From: Pteria penguin
Taxonomy: Eukaryota; Mollusca; Bivalvia; Pterioida; Pteriidae
Assembly (NCBI GenBank): GCA_035048485.1
Contig: CM068587.1
Span: forward strand, 22,855,034 to 22,919,033
Length of the DNA stretch: 64,000 bases
Reading direction: 5' to 3'
The translations under genes were made by a program, and so were the position numbers. Shown piece after piece: positions 12,414 through 25,838 of the stretch. The notes beneath the pieces were generated by a model, which saw nothing but the letters and a program-made list of their open reading frames with translations, was not told the origin of the DNA and did no database searches. The stretch's first letter is position 1. Each line of letters begins with the position of its first letter.

Positions 12414-12870
12414 GTTTGACCTTGAGTGACCTTTGTCCAAAAGTCCTTCACCTAAATAATATTTTGGTGAAGTATGATCAAATTCTGATTAAAGGTATAG
12501 GAGATATAAGTACTTCATATTACTTTAAGTTATAGATAATAAGTGACCTTTACCTTTCAGAAATGACCTTTTGTGACCTTTGTTTAAATGCTCTCAACCT
12601 TAATAACATTTTTGGTGAAGTATGATCAAATTATGATGAAACGTGTAAGAAATATAAGTACTTCATGGTATTTTGAGTCATGGTTAATATGAGACCTTGA
12701 ACTTTCAGAAATGACCTTGAGTGACCTTTGTCCAAAAGTCATTAACCTAAATAATATTTTGGTGAAGTATGATCAAATTTTAGACAGACAAACAGACGGA
12801 CGGACAGACAGACGGACATACACACGGACACGAGAACGACTATATACTCCTCCGAAAGTTGTCGGGGAGC
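12414..12870 (+). repeat. ~147-bp tandem repeat (2.4 copies) with GACA/GACG tail
   Basis: GTGACCTTTGTCCAAAAGTC-type starts at 12426, 12573 and 12721, each followed by TTTTGGTGAAGTATGATCAA. The last unit runs into (GACA/GACG)n and ends at CTCCTCCGAAAGTTGTCGGG. A dispersed repeat type; no coding content. Confidence 0.75.
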
Positions 12871-14108
12871 ATAATAAAAATTTAAGAAATACAGTTACTA
12901 AAATATGAACACTTCCAGGTTGACTTTCAGTTTAAATTTAGGAAGTATCAGTGTTTACCTAATAAATTTACATGGATATTATAGTGCTCAATATCTTAAT
13001 GCAAGAATTTAAATACAAGAACGCAACACCTGTAATATGTTTACAGAATGCATGGAACTAGGGACAACCATCGCCGTTTCAAGCATCTTAAACCAACAAA
13101 ATGTATCGCAAATTAGTTCATTACATTCTGAGCAGAAACCAGACTGCTCTCCAGATTGTTCTGCAGATATCTTTAGATTTGAAGCAACTCTAAATCATAC
13201 CTTCTTCTTGTGATTATGTTTACTACTGACATATAGAATTATACCAAAGTTATGTCACAATAGTGAATTAAGGCCAGAAAACATTTTTGTTATACCACTT
13301 TTTGAAACATACTAATGATCTTCTAATACATACTAAAGGGCAATTATCTCTTTATGCATGTGTTGTAGTTCATTTGTCTAATTTACGTTTTATGAGTGTA
13401 AATAATTAGTTCCTTTCGTACATAAATAGTTAATGAAAGAACTTCATTTAAGACAACAATGTAATTACTGTAACAATCGATGAATACCTTTCGTACTCCA
13501 AAATTCAGAGAGTTTACATTTAATATAGTAAAAACAGAAGGAATTGATTGAACATCTTATAGAATATAAAATAAAATCGATTGTTTCTTTGAACATTGTA
13601 AAGTCTTATTATTAGAGGCACTGACAAAAGTATATATGTTAGTTCGATTCACTAGGTTGATATGGCTTTGCTTCGTGTTTCGGAAAATGTGTGTCCGACT
13701 TCAGTTATATATTATCATGATGAGCACAAGCTTGCACTACCACTGATAGTGGGCGACGACGCATTCACACTTATTAAAACGACATTATAACACTCAAACA
13801 CGAAATATAAATAGAAATTAATATGATGTTCTGAGTAGTACAACTGTAGTGCCGAGACGGAATCCCGCTCGATTTCACTTATAAGTGAAGGTGTGACAGA
13901 GCGTAAGTTATAGACAATGTTTGTAGTACAACAATTAAGTACATGCATCTAGTGTTGTTGCTATTGTTACACACCTAGTTCCAAAACTGAATGTCAGTTT
14001 TCAGAACTACAAGCTGAAACTATAGCTTAGTGTACATAGCTTTGTCATATTTAGTAAGAATATTTTACACTGTCAAGGAGTAAGTATATCTATTATCGCT
14101 ATGTTTTG
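12871..14108. other. AT-rich stretch without recognised features
   Basis: Short open frames only. No repeat partner was found elsewhere in the window. Confidence 0.4.
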
Positions 14109-14966
14109 ATTATACATAGAAGACACCACCACTAGATAAGATGCATGCTGCTAGTGTGTCGATTAATTATACATAGAAAACACCACCACTAGATAAGATG
14201 CATGCTGCTAGTGTGTCGATTAATCATACATAGAAAACACCACCACTAGATAGGATGCATGCTGCTAGTGTGTCGATTAATCATACATAGAAAACACCAC
14301 CACTAGATAAGATGCATGCTGCTGGTGTGCCGATTAATTATACATAGAAAACACCACCACTAGATAAGATGCATGCTGCTAGTGTGTCGATTAATTATAC
14401 ATAGAAAACACCACCACTAGATAAGATGCATGCTGCTGGTGTGCCGATTAATTATACATAGAAAACACCACCACTAGATAAGATGCATGCTGCTGGTGTG
14501 CCGATTAATTATACATAGAAAACACCACCACTAGATAAGATGCATGCTGCAAGTGTGTCCATTAATTATACATAGAAAACACCACCACTAGATAAAATGC
14601 ATGCTGCTAGTGTGTCGATTAATTATACATAGAAAACACCACCACTAGATAAGATGCATGCTGCTAGTGTGCCGATTAATCATACATAGAAAACACCACC
14701 ACTAGATAGGATGCATGCTGCTAGTGTGTCCATTAATTATACATAGAAAACACCACCACTAGATAAGATGCATGCTGCTAGTGTGTCCATTAATTATACA
14801 TAGAAAACACCACCACTAGATAAGATGCATGCTGCTAGTGTGCCGATTAATCATACATAGAAAACACCACCACTAGATAGGATGCATGCTGCTAGTGTGT
14901 CGATTAATTATATATAGAAAACACCACCACTAGATAAGATGCATGCTGCTGGTGTGCCGATTAATT
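14109..14966. repeat. 57-bp tandem satellite, ~15 copies
   Basis: The unit begins ATTATACATAGAAAACACCA and contains AGATGCATGCTGCTAGTGTG. The period is exactly 57 bp with only substitutions (TGTGTCG, TGTGCCG, TGTGTCC; AATTAT, AATCAT). Confidence 0.95.
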
Positions 14967-15748
14967 TCTATAACAAATGTCGTCACTTAAAATATAGAAA
15001 TAAAATTAACAAAACGTATAACAAAACCAGTCTCATTGCGTTCACAATTTTATTGGCATATCTGTAATTACAGTAATAATATGATGGCAGCACTATGTGG
15101 ACAATAATAAACCCAGCCCGATTGGAAAGCTAAAGCAATAGACTGCAAATATTCACTGACGTTCGTAGCCGATACCAAACTACCTAATTCAATCTTACGA
15201 TATTTCCTTCACTAATAAGTAATTTCCATTGTTCTATTCTTTCTTCATGTAAATGATTTATTTCTAGTAATTGCTATAGGCCACAAACAGAAAAAAGAAC
15301 CTATTTGAATGTGGTCAGTATCAAGAGACTGGATTTAGTATTATATCACCTGAAAGCCCATTCATTATCATAGAAGCTAAAACAATGGGATATAAAACTG
15401 TCACGCTTAATTTGGAGAATATCGGCAAGTACCCAGGAAAGGTTTTAAACTCACTCAACCAATATATTTGTCCGCATATCCAGAGAAGGAGAGAAAGAGG
15501 GCTTTTTTTGCCAGAGAGTGGTCAGTTGAGGTCAGTTTTAGTTTTCCTATCAGCAGTTGAAAAGCTTCTTTCTAAATATTGCTAATACTGCTCCTTTATA
15601 TCGATACTGTATTGTATACATTGGAGGAAGTAATCTGAAAATTCAATTAACTGCATGTTCAGAGTGGTTTTATACGTCACACGGACATGACGACCTGGAA
15701 ACATAATACAATATTGTAACCGAAATACTTGGGATGTTTCATTCTGAA

Positions 15749-16902
15749 CGTTAATGACCAGCTCTATATACGACACTAATCGTTAATGACCAGCTCTATA
15801 TACAACACTAATCGTTAATGACCAGCTCTATATACAACACTGAACGTTAATGACCAGCTCTATATACGATACTAATCGTTAATGACCAGCTCTATATACA
15901 ACACTGATCGTTAATGACCAGCTCTATATACGACACTAATCGTTAATGACCAGCTCTATATACGACACTAATCGTTAATGACCAGCTCTATATACGACAC
16001 TAATCGTTAATGACCAGCTCTATATACAACACTGAACGTTAATGACCAGCTCTATATACGACCCTAATCGTTAATGACCAGCTCTATATACGACACTAAT
16101 CGTTAATGACCAGCTCTATATACGACACTAATCGTTAATGACCAGCTCTATATACAACACTAATCGTTAATGACCAGCTCTATATACGACACTAATCGTT
16201 AATGACCAGCTCTATATACGACACTAATCGTTAATGACCAGCTCTATATACGACACTAATCGTTAATGACCAGCTCTATATACAACACTGAACGTTAATG
16301 ACCAGCTCTATATACGACACTGAACGTTAATGACCAGCTCTATATACGACACTAATCGTTAATGACCAGCTCTATATACGACACTAATCGTTAATGACCA
16401 GCTCTATATACGAAACTAATCGTTAATGACCAGCTCTATATACGACACTAATCGTTAATGACCAGCTCTATATACGACACTAATCGTTAATGACCAGCTC
16501 TATATACGACACTAATCGTTAATGACCAGCTCTGTATACGACACTAATCGTTAATGACCAGCTCTATATACAACACTAATCGTTAATGACCAGCTCTATA
16601 TACGACACTGAACGTTAATGACCAGCTCTATATACGACACTAATCCTTAATGACCAGCTCTATATACGACACTAATCGTTAATGACCAGCTCTATATACG
16701 ACACTAATCGTTAATGACCAGCTCTATATACGACCCTAATCGTTAATGACCAGTTCTATATACGACACTAATCGTTAATGACCAGCTCTATATACGACAC
16801 TAATCGTTAATGACCAGCTCTATATACGACACTAATCGTTAATGACCAGCTCTATATACGACACTAATCGTTAATGATCAGCTCTATATACAACACTGAT
16901 CG
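15749..16902. repeat. 32-bp tandem satellite, ~36 copies
   Basis: The unit is CGTTAATGACCAGCTCTATATACGACACTAAT. Two junction variants (CTAATCG and CTGAACG) and a TACAAC/TACGAC variant are interspersed along the array, so it has evolved by local shuffling as well as end growth. Confidence 0.96.
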
Positions 16903-17124
16903 TTTTTATCAATATCGCTAACACGTGTATATATTCAATCTTCTATACATAAATGATTCCATGATACAAATATAACTCACTTTTCATATGGATTCTGGGG
17001 GACAATTTTACATTACGAAATGACCTCATGTTGTCTGATCATAAATATAAGTAGACCGAGAGCAGGCCAAAAGTTATTTTTGTGTTTTAGGGTATTTTAA
17101 ATCCAAAGAAAATGTGGAGAATAA

Positions 17125-17445
17125 ATAAATATAGAACATATATACCTTATAATTTAGTGCACCATATGCGCATTTCGACAACTTATGTATCTTCAGTGAT
17201 GTTCGTGGCCAAATGATTGGAATTCTCAAAATACATACGTATATAAATATTTGAAGAGCAGTGTTGAAACCAAAATGACCGAAAAGTGAACCAAAGAATC
17301 TATCAAAGGACAGAGCTATGTATGAGGGAGATACTCCTCAGTTTTAGAGTGATTGACCTAAATTGATGACTGAAAATTTGAAGTATATATTTCTTGTCAG
17401 TACACATCACTGAAAACTATACTTATGATGCCCTCGGGGACTAAT
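17125..17445 (+). repeat. Dispersed repeat Y, copy 1 (uninterrupted)
   Basis: CATATGCGCATTTCGACAAC ... CAAATGATTGGAATTCTCAA ... GATGCCCTCGGGG. It matches, inverted, 39125-39235 plus 40195-40415, where a PLE interrupts it, and its end matches 38520-38606. Confidence 0.75.
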
Positions 17446-17504
17446 TTCTGAAATAATGTTTCTAATTGAGTTGACCGAACCCGACCATATACAAATTAGT
17501 AGAC

Positions 17505-18065
17505 CGATAACATGCCAGATCCTTACACTCTTCATAAAACTAATCACATGTCAGAATCCTTTTAGCCCTCATTAGGCTGATACAATGTCAGAATCCTTTA
17601 AGCCCACGTGGAGCTGATAACATGTCAGAATTTCTATTGTACTGAGTTTACCGATCAAATGTCATAATTTTTATAGCCCACATTAGGTTGATAAAATGTC
17701 AAAACATATCAGTTGAATAGACGGATAACATGTCAGAATCCTCATAGCTCTTATCAGGTTGATATGAAGTCAGACCTATCGATGTGAATAGACTGATAAT
17801 GTCAGAATCCTTATCGTAATATCGATTGTGTATAAGAATTGCTATCGAACTGAGTAGACTGATAATATGCCGGAATCGCTATCCCGATAATAAGCATGTC
17901 AGAATCCCTATCGCACATCCTATACCGATAACATGTCAGAGTCCTGAGTGTCATTGTCGTACACAGTAGACTAATAACATGTTAGAAACTCTATCGCACT
18001 AATTAGACTGATAACATGTCAGAATCCCTGTTGTACACATTAGACTGATAATTTGATAGAAACTC
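17505..18065 (+). repeat. Degenerate ~45-60 bp tandem repeat
   Basis: About twelve irregularly spaced occurrences of ACTGATAACATGTCAGAATCC-like text separated by variable stretches with GCCC/GCAC; an old, decaying satellite. Confidence 0.7.
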
Positions 18066-21000
18066 TATGGCACTTCATGAACAGAGACTAAAACTGACTC
18101 CCCAAATTGATCAGTTACACAGTGGAATCCCTGTAATCATAATTCTTTTCAAATTAATGAGCATGTGCCGATACCGTCCGAATCACTGTCGCATATCAGA
18201 GTATTGGACCACTAACACGCCAAAAGTCTTATCACGCCGAATGCATCAACAACATCAAAACTATTATCGGGATCCATGGTCTGTTAACACCTAGCTTTCC
18301 CAGTTAAATGAGCTATGATTGAGACAATTGATTTTATAATCAACTGCTGGAAGTCAAAGTGAGATTAAAAGGCAATTACTTGAGCAGCATGCAATATAAC
18401 AAAAACAAAACAATGAGTATTGTGTTTTGTGGAGAGCCGTTGGCGTCACATCTAGGTGTGACAGATTTCTGTATTGATTTCTTTCGTGCATTCGACTTTC
18501 CGTACATCTTGTCAATATTGATTGTAAAACAGTATTTACTTACATAATGGCGTATTATCGTAAGCTGAACGATTCCTTATTTATGATAGAACATTTTATG
18601 TTAGTACGTCTGTCTGTATATAATTAGTATGTCTCTATCGTTATATATGAATGATGTTTTTGTTAAAAATGTTACCGTCTAGTACATTTGAAATACATTT
18701 ATCTTATTCGTTGACTCGCTGATTGAATGACTAACTTATATACTTACATGCTTTTTACTTGCATTTTACTTTTGTACTTATTGGGTCTTTTATGTATGGT
18801 TTATTAAGCAGCATATACTCACATGCTCCAGAATATGTTAAGTCTTGTTATGTGTTTATTCTTATTTACTCAGCATGTCCGTTGCGACTTTTGTCATACA
18901 GCCATGTCATATGTTTCCTTTCTTTTGTATCTTGATGGTCTGATCAACATAGAATTTCTATACTTGATTCACGATCATTACCATGAATCTCATATCTTGA
19001 TGAGAAATGTAAGGTCAATATTGTGATAAATATCGCATTGTCTGGTAAGCTTAAGGCCGCACTATTTACACGTGTATATTCTGCACGTGACCATCCCAAG
19101 AAACAATGATTAAGCAACAAGTAATTACAAAAGTGACCACGGTCATTGTGTTTGCTTGACAGACCAAACTTAATCGATCGTTGTCCGATTAAAGTATATT
19201 CATGAGTGTATCAGTTTTAATTTACAAAGAATACCAACAAACCCCGTATCATTTCATCTTATAGGTTAATTTAATCAGATGATGCTGGAAATAGTTCAGA
19301 GTTCTTTTTCCATGCCGTGCCGTATTGAAATGTTTAGAATCTGTTATAGATATAAAGATCTAAAGGCAGCACAGCCAATGGTTGTCTAAACATATATTCT
19401 ACGTTCTGCTTGCAATCTTGAATATATATGTTTATCCGAAGTATCATGAAACTGCAATCACCTGTATATTCCAAGAAATACCCTGTGTGCAAAATCTTTT
19501 AAAAAGAGATTAAAGTATTCAAAGGGTGCCTAGTGCCATATATGATCTAATACCTACTATACATGTCATGTCTGACGCTGAGAGCGCAGTTAATCCATAA
19601 TATCGCTGAGAGCGCAGTTAATCCATAATATCAAATTTTATAAGTGCCGCTCTTTCCTTAATCTGGTCAAATGCAACTACTGACTATTCTGATTCCATAC
19701 GTAAAATGTTAGAGTAATAAATTCTATGTAAATATTTTTTGCAATAAAATCTAAAACAAAGAATTTGATACACAACTTTTACATATCTATCATGTTAAAC
19801 ATTTATTTCACAGAACTCACAGTTTGAACAACCTGTCTATCATAATGCTATGTTTCAAATGACTTCTCTTCGGTATAATCCTTTTATCTATGACCTTTGC
19901 ACAAAATACGTATAAGATCTCATAAGAATGAATATAAATTGAAGTGCTTACATGCCCACATGACATGGCAATTGATATTCTTGTACATCGTACTCTAGCT
20001 GACTTTGGAAATAATGCCATATAAAAAAAATTAATCCTCTGTGAATATCGAAAATAGATAATGTGTACCCCATCCATTGTTTTAATGATTCTCCAGCTTG
20101 TTCATAAAGGATAGAATGTAAGATGACAACCTTGACCTATATTTTACGATATGGGTTATCAGGATGATAGCATACTGTGATGAATATCCCCTCCTGAAGT
20201 CTTACCATTCCCTCTAGTCAGCTTAAATATTATTTATGTTGGTTGGTTTTGATTTGTGTGAGAACAACTTACGTGTGTTCTGGATTGTAGATAGCATTTA
20301 GAAATCTTTAATATGTTTCACACACTCCGAGATGAATGCACATGTCTTGCAATTAGTATTGAGAACGGTGGAACTTTTACATCTATCATACTGTATAATA
20401 TGAGTATTAAATACTGAATGTAATTCACCATTCTGATCATTGTGAATGTTACCAAAAGAAAAAAGTATTTTCTCTATTTTACACCAAAGTTCATTTTACA
20501 ATTGAAAGTGGTTCCGGATATGATTTTGAGGTGTACAATTTAATGTATGACTCATTAAAATTCAATGGGTCCGGATCATGAGAGTTTAGCAAGGAAGTTC
20601 AATTCAGACAATTTTTCCGAGGTTAAATAATTTACTCTTCGTACAGCAAAAGGTAGTAAGAGAAGTTTGGTCGAATCTTAAGTGTGATGTGTGGGTGTCC
20701 AGGCCTCCGGTTTCCACTTATGGAAAGCATGTATTTTTATACATGATGATAGATACATTCAAGGAATAAAGTAAAAAATCAGAAATAATGAGTAGACAAA
20801 TACCAAGAAGTTCAAAGGCATCTCCTACTGAGAGATGATATCCACTGTGAGGTCTTCATCTTACTTATAAATCCTCATTGTAGTTCTTAGTTTACATTCA
20901 CTACAGCTACATGTTTTTATATTTTATATATTTTATTATTAAATACTGGAATGTAAGGCAAAACATGCAACACAACAAAAACATCTTAGAATTATAATGA

Positions 21001-21375
21001 AGTAATAATTATTGAGTTATCATTGACTGTCAGTGATAATTAACAGAGCATGAACAATGTTCATATTCTTGTGGAGGTAAACTCCATTACCGTACGTCAT
21101 GTTCGCCGATTACATGACTGTATATCATTGAAATTACGACATGCCTTAATCCCGCATGTTGCATTCTACCCTTTGATTGTTATATCTCTTAATCAATGTG
21201 GGCGGCGTGAATATGTTTTCTGTAAACAAATAAGAAGAAATGGCGTCCAGATCACGTCTCCTATTATAAATACATAATTACTTTCATCGATATGATCACA
21301 CAGAATGTCTGGGGAATTGGGGTAATATATGCATGTTACTCACACAGAAATTGTTTTACATCAATTATATATGTA
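18066..21375. other. AT-rich stretch without recognised genes
   Basis: The only local structure seen is a perfect 28-bp tandem duplication around 19577-19632 (GCTGAGAGCGCAGTTAATCC twice). Open frames under 90 codons have no recognisable domain. Confidence 0.4.
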
Positions 21376-21392
21376 TCATTATATTATTATTA

Positions 21393-21459
<67 letters not shown>
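21376..21459. repeat. (ATT)n microsatellite
   Basis: A near-perfect trinucleotide run. Confidence 0.97.
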
Positions 21460-21896
21460 TGATTTTGTATTTTAATATCTTTTAATATTTCACATCAATC
21501 TACCAGTAGATTCAATATTACAATACAGGACTTCCGAGAAACGCATCAGTGATTCGATTTAAAGTGAAATGTGGGGCATTCTACGTCCGGTATAATATTA
21601 TTGGGTATAACCTCACGGAAATTCTTCCAAGTAATGAAAATAAGAGTTGTATTGCCGTGATTTTCGTTTCGTATGATTAAAATATCATTTCTTTTACAAA
21701 GATTTGTTGTTACACTTATACCCTATTTATATCATGCCGGAAATTCAGTCCTAACACTTTACAGAATAATATGTAAATTTGAAAGCCGACGCGTACCTCA
21801 GAAGTTCCGTATACGGTCCATAGGTTTCCTGGATATACTTGAAATTAATTCTCAGTTATGGCGAAGTACTTCCAGACAAAGTTATATTAACTTTTT

Positions 21897-23784
21897 GAAG
21901 TCAATGATTGGCTTAAACCTATGGAAGTCAATGATTGACTTAAACCTATTGAAGTCAATGATTGGCTTAAACCTATTGAATTCAATGATTGACTTAAACC
22001 TATTGAAGTCAATGATTGGCTTAAACCTATTGAAGTCAATGATTGGCTTAAACCTATTGAAGTCAATGATTGGCTTAAACCTATTGAAGTCAATGATTGG
22101 CTTAAACCTATTAAAGTCAATGATTGGCTTAAACCTATTGAAGTCAATAATTGGCTTAAAACCTATTGAAGTCAATGATTGGCTTAAACCTATTGAAGTC
22201 AACGATTGGCCGAAACCTATTGAAGTCAATGATTGGCTTAAAACCTATTGAAGTCAATGATTGGCTTACACCTATTGAAGTCAATGATTGGCTTAAACTT
22301 ATTGACGTCAATGATTGGCTTAAACTTATTGAAGTCAATGACTGGCTTAAACCTATTGAAGTCAATGATTGGGTTAAACTTATTGAAGTCAATGACTGGC
22401 TTAAACCTATTGAAGTCAATGATTGGCTTAAACCTATTGAAGACAATGATTGGCTGAAACCTATTGAAGTCAATGATTGGCTGAAACATATTGAAGTCAG
22501 TGATTGGCTTAAACCTATTGTAGTCAATAATTGGCTTAAACTTATTGAAGTCAATGATTGGCTTAAACCTATTGAAGACAATGATTGGCTTAAACCTGTT
22601 GAAGTCAATGACTGGCTTAAACCTACTGTAGTCAATGATTGGCTGAAACCTATTGAAGTCAATGATTGGCTTAAACTATTGAAGTCAATGATTTGGTTAA
22701 ACCTATTGAAGTCAACGATTGGCCGAAACCTATTGAAGTCAATGATTGGCTTAAAACCTATTGAAGTCAATGATTGGCTTACACCTATTGAAGTCAATGA
22801 TTGGCTTAAACTTATTGACGTCAATGATTGGGTTAAACTTATTGAAGTCAATGACTGGCTTAAACCTATTGAAGTCAATGATTGGCTTAAACCTATTGAA
22901 GTCAATGATTGGCTTAAACCTATTGAAGACAATGATTGGCTGAAACCTATTGAAGTCAATGATTGGCTTAAACCTATTGTAGTCAATAATTGGCTGAAAC
23001 CTATTGAAGACAATGATTGGCCTAAACCTGTTGAAGTCAATGACTGGCTTAAACCTACTGTAGTCAATGATTGGCTGAAACCTATTGAAGTCAATGATTG
23101 GCTTAAACTATTGAAGTCAATGATTTGGTTAAACCTATTGAAGTCAACGATTGGCCGAAACCTATTGAAGTCAATGATTGGCTTAAAACCTATTGAAGTC
23201 AATGATTGGCTTACACCTATTGAAGTCAATGATTGGCTTAAACTTATTGACGTCAATGATTGGCTTAAACTTATTGAAGTCAATGACTGGCTTAAACCTA
23301 TTGAAGTCAATGATTGGGTTAAACTTATTGAAGACAATGATTGGCTGAAACCTATTGAAGTCAATGATTGGCTTAAACCTATTGTAGTCAATAATTGGCT
23401 TAAACTTATTGAAGTCAATGATTGGCTGAAACCTATTGAAGACAATGATTGGCTTAAACCTGTTGAAGTCAATGACTGGCTTAAACCTACTGTAGTCAAT
23501 GATTGGCTGAAACCTATTGAAGTCAATGATTGACTTAAACTATTGAAGTCAATGATTTGGTTAAACCTATTGAAGTCAACGATTGGCCGAAACCTATTGA
23601 AGTCAATGATTGGCTTAAAACCTATTGAAGTCAATGATTGGCTTACACCTATTGAAGTCAATGATTGGGTTAAACCTATTGAAGTCAATGATTGGCTTAT
23701 ACCCATCGAAGTCAATGATTGGCTTAAGCCTATTGAAGTCAATGATTGGTTTAAACCTATTGAAGTCAATGATTGCCTTTAACC
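21897..23784. repeat. 27-bp satellite, ~70 copies, with higher-order structure
   Basis: The basic unit is GAAGTCAATGATTGGCTTAAACCTATT. A marked variant (AACGATTGGCCGAAACC) recurs at 22201, 22714, 23146 and 23578, i.e. at 513, 432 and 432 bp (19, 16 and 16 units). Blocks within each period repeat in the same order (TTACACC, CTTATTGACG, GTAGTCAATAATTGG, CTACTGTAG), so 432-bp higher-order repeats exist. Each contains one 28-bp (TTAAAACC) and one 26-bp (TTAAACTATT) unit. Long open frames on both strands are by-products. Confidence 0.95.
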
Positions 23785-24975
23785 TATTAAATTCTTACAA
23801 TATATTTGCACTCAAGAATATTTATGTAGATTATGTTTTAACTTTTACCATTTTACATGAACTGTGACAAATTTTGCCGAACACGAGATGACACATCATT
23901 GCTTAATATATTCAAGGGCTGGTTTGATATATGATCTGTTTATAATGACTAGTATGTGTAAAATACATATACAAATATCTCACTTGTGTAACCCTTAAAT
24001 GTAATGTGATTTTCTTTACGTCTTATCATATAAGATTAAATACAAAGCAATTAGACATATTCAAAATACCGTAAATGCAAAATAAAATATTAATAAATCA
24101 TTTAATTTCACATGTAATGCGCATTTTGATTGGTTTAAAAAGCAGTGGTATATCTCATCCACGAAATTTTTATTCTCTGACGACATAATTTCCCGCCTTT
24201 TCTCAACTGTGACGTCAATATTCACACCACAAAGAAAAAAATTAGAGATGATGAGAAAATAGTGCATACATAAGGTACCAATGTCTAAGAATATAAAACA
24301 TGTTTGAAAGGAATTAAATGATAAGGAATGAATCTAATTTGTTATTCTTTGGATGGAGGTATACCATTAAAAAAGGACGGAAACTTATGCATCATGCACT
24401 AAGCACAATGATCCAGTTTTCTGTTCGGGGTTCTTTTTTTTTCTTGTTTTGTGTGTAGTATACCTCTATCCAACGAATTAGATAATTAATTTAAATAAAT
24501 CAAAAATAGTTACATTCATCAATAATATTTTAATTTTGTCTTTAATCTTGTTTGATCGAAAATTTAGTAAAATTGATATCTAGATCTCTAACAAATTTTA
24601 ATTGTTTTATTTGTTACCAATTGGAACATATTTGCATTATTATCTGAACCCAAGAAAATTAGCAAAAGTAAACATTGACAAAATCGTCGCTGGCTCTACG
24701 ACTCCAATGTATTATTTTAATAAGTACATATCAAAGTCATTATCATCGAGTCATCGAGTAAATAATGTGGTTCAAATGAATCTTATACGCACATACACAC
24801 ACTCAAATCTTCCTCTTTTCTTTTTCAATGTAATGATAACTCCATTGCCGAAGTTATTTATAGTTCAGCAATACTGTTTTACGAAATTAAATCTTAATAC
24901 CCTCAGGAACTGGCTGCAATATTAATCACACAGGAGTAAAAGAAATAACAAAAAATTAACCAAAATTTGACCTAC
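23785..24975. other. AT-rich stretch with a possible foldback
   Basis: TTTGGATGGAGGTATACC (about 24350) and GTATACCTCTATCCAACG (about 24459) are inverted relative to each other, ~100 bp apart, possibly a tiny MITE. Nothing coding was recognised. Confidence 0.35.
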
Positions 24976-25039
24976 CTGATTCAGCATCACTACAAAATTT
25001 GTGCCCATGTCTATTTTTACGACTGCTCTGATTACCCAT
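24976..25039 (-). CDS. Candidate first coding exon, N-myristoylation-type N-terminus
   Basis: On the minus strand an ATG in good context (CAAAATGGG; A at -3, G at +4) opens 21 codons plus one base: MGNQSSRKNRHGHKFCSDAES, then a strong donor CAG|GTAGGT. Gly2, Ser6 and basic residues at 7-8 fit the N-myristoyltransferase consensus, so the product may be membrane-anchored. The exon ends in phase 1, matching the acceptor of the exon at 6309 on the same strand; a direct join would give Gly-Gly at the junction. Too short to trust without transcripts, but start context, motif and splice site agree. Confidence 0.5.
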
Positions 25040-25738
25040 TTTGAAATTGTGCTCACTCCTAATCCTTTGTTACTCGGGATATTGAATAAACATCAGTGTT
25101 GGCAGCACACTGAGATCGGAGAATTTTCACCTGCAGTAGTAACTGCGGCTTTAGAGGAATGATTATATAGCGCTGTCGGGGGATAAAGAGGCGTTCTCGA
25201 CATATCGATCCACTTGGAGAACACAATCAAATCGTGATGAAATGATTTTACCGTTGGACTTTCTCCTATATCATAATTGCCGTTAATGTGGTTCCGTGTA
25301 CTTTGACATTTTTGCTGAAAAGTGAAGATTAAATTGATCATGTCATAAATATGTACCGTACATGTTAATGTTGAAGTGCGTATTTTGTTTTATGGGCTAC
25401 AATGAGATTTCATAATCATTTTATCATGTAATGATCAGTCACTGAGTTATTTGGATAAGTCGAAAAATCAACAGTTCGAATCCTGACAGATTTTCGCTAA
25501 TGTTTTGTCACACGAGATTATGACAGTCAAAGCGAGATTTCATATCAAAGTATATCGTTAGAAAACCCCCACCTCTCCGGATGCATTCTTTGCATTTGTC
25601 TAAATTATTAAGCAAATGCCGCCACTATAGATACTCCTAAATTGATTTACAAAATTGATCAGTTTGTATTTTAGGCAACATGAACCACAATGGTATTTTT
25701 TGCAAGAACATGATTAAGATATTTTTCTCAAATACATA
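25040..25738. other. Possible 5' UTR/upstream region of the minus-strand gene
   Basis: No TATA box or motif that I trust. A weak tRNA-like B box (CAGTTCGAATCC) sits near 25470. Confidence 0.3.
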
Positions 25739-25838
25739 CATGCCTGCCTGCCTGCCTGCCTGCCTACACACACACACACGCACGCACGCACGCACACACA
25801 CACACACACACACACACATACATACATACATACATACG
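25739..25838. repeat. Compound microsatellite (TGCC)n(AC)n(CGCA)n(CATA)n
   Basis: Four adjoining simple-repeat motifs, resembling the array at 9691. Confidence 0.96.

Larger units (their letters stand above)
6310..24975 (-). other. Putative large phase-1 intron (satellite-rich)
   Basis: If the exons at 25039-24976 and 6309-5525 belong together, this is their ~18.7 kb intron: donor CAG|GTAGGT at 24975 and acceptor TTTTGCAG at 6310 on the minus strand. Further internal exons are possible; I saw none. It contains tandem arrays at 6591, 14109, 15749 and 21897, microsatellites, one SINE, one MITE and PLE scraps. The parts at 7483-9690 (except two repeat scraps), 9937-10440, 10892-11335, 12871-14108, 14967-15748 and 18066-21375 show nothing I can name. 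Confidence 0.35.

Noticed and set aside
14109..16902. Possible CRISPR-like arrays
   Set aside because: Plain tandem repeats without spacers in a eukaryotic setting.
21673..23782. Open frames of 80-537 codons on both strands
   Set aside because: Explained by the 27-bp satellite; the same repeat is open in several frames at once.
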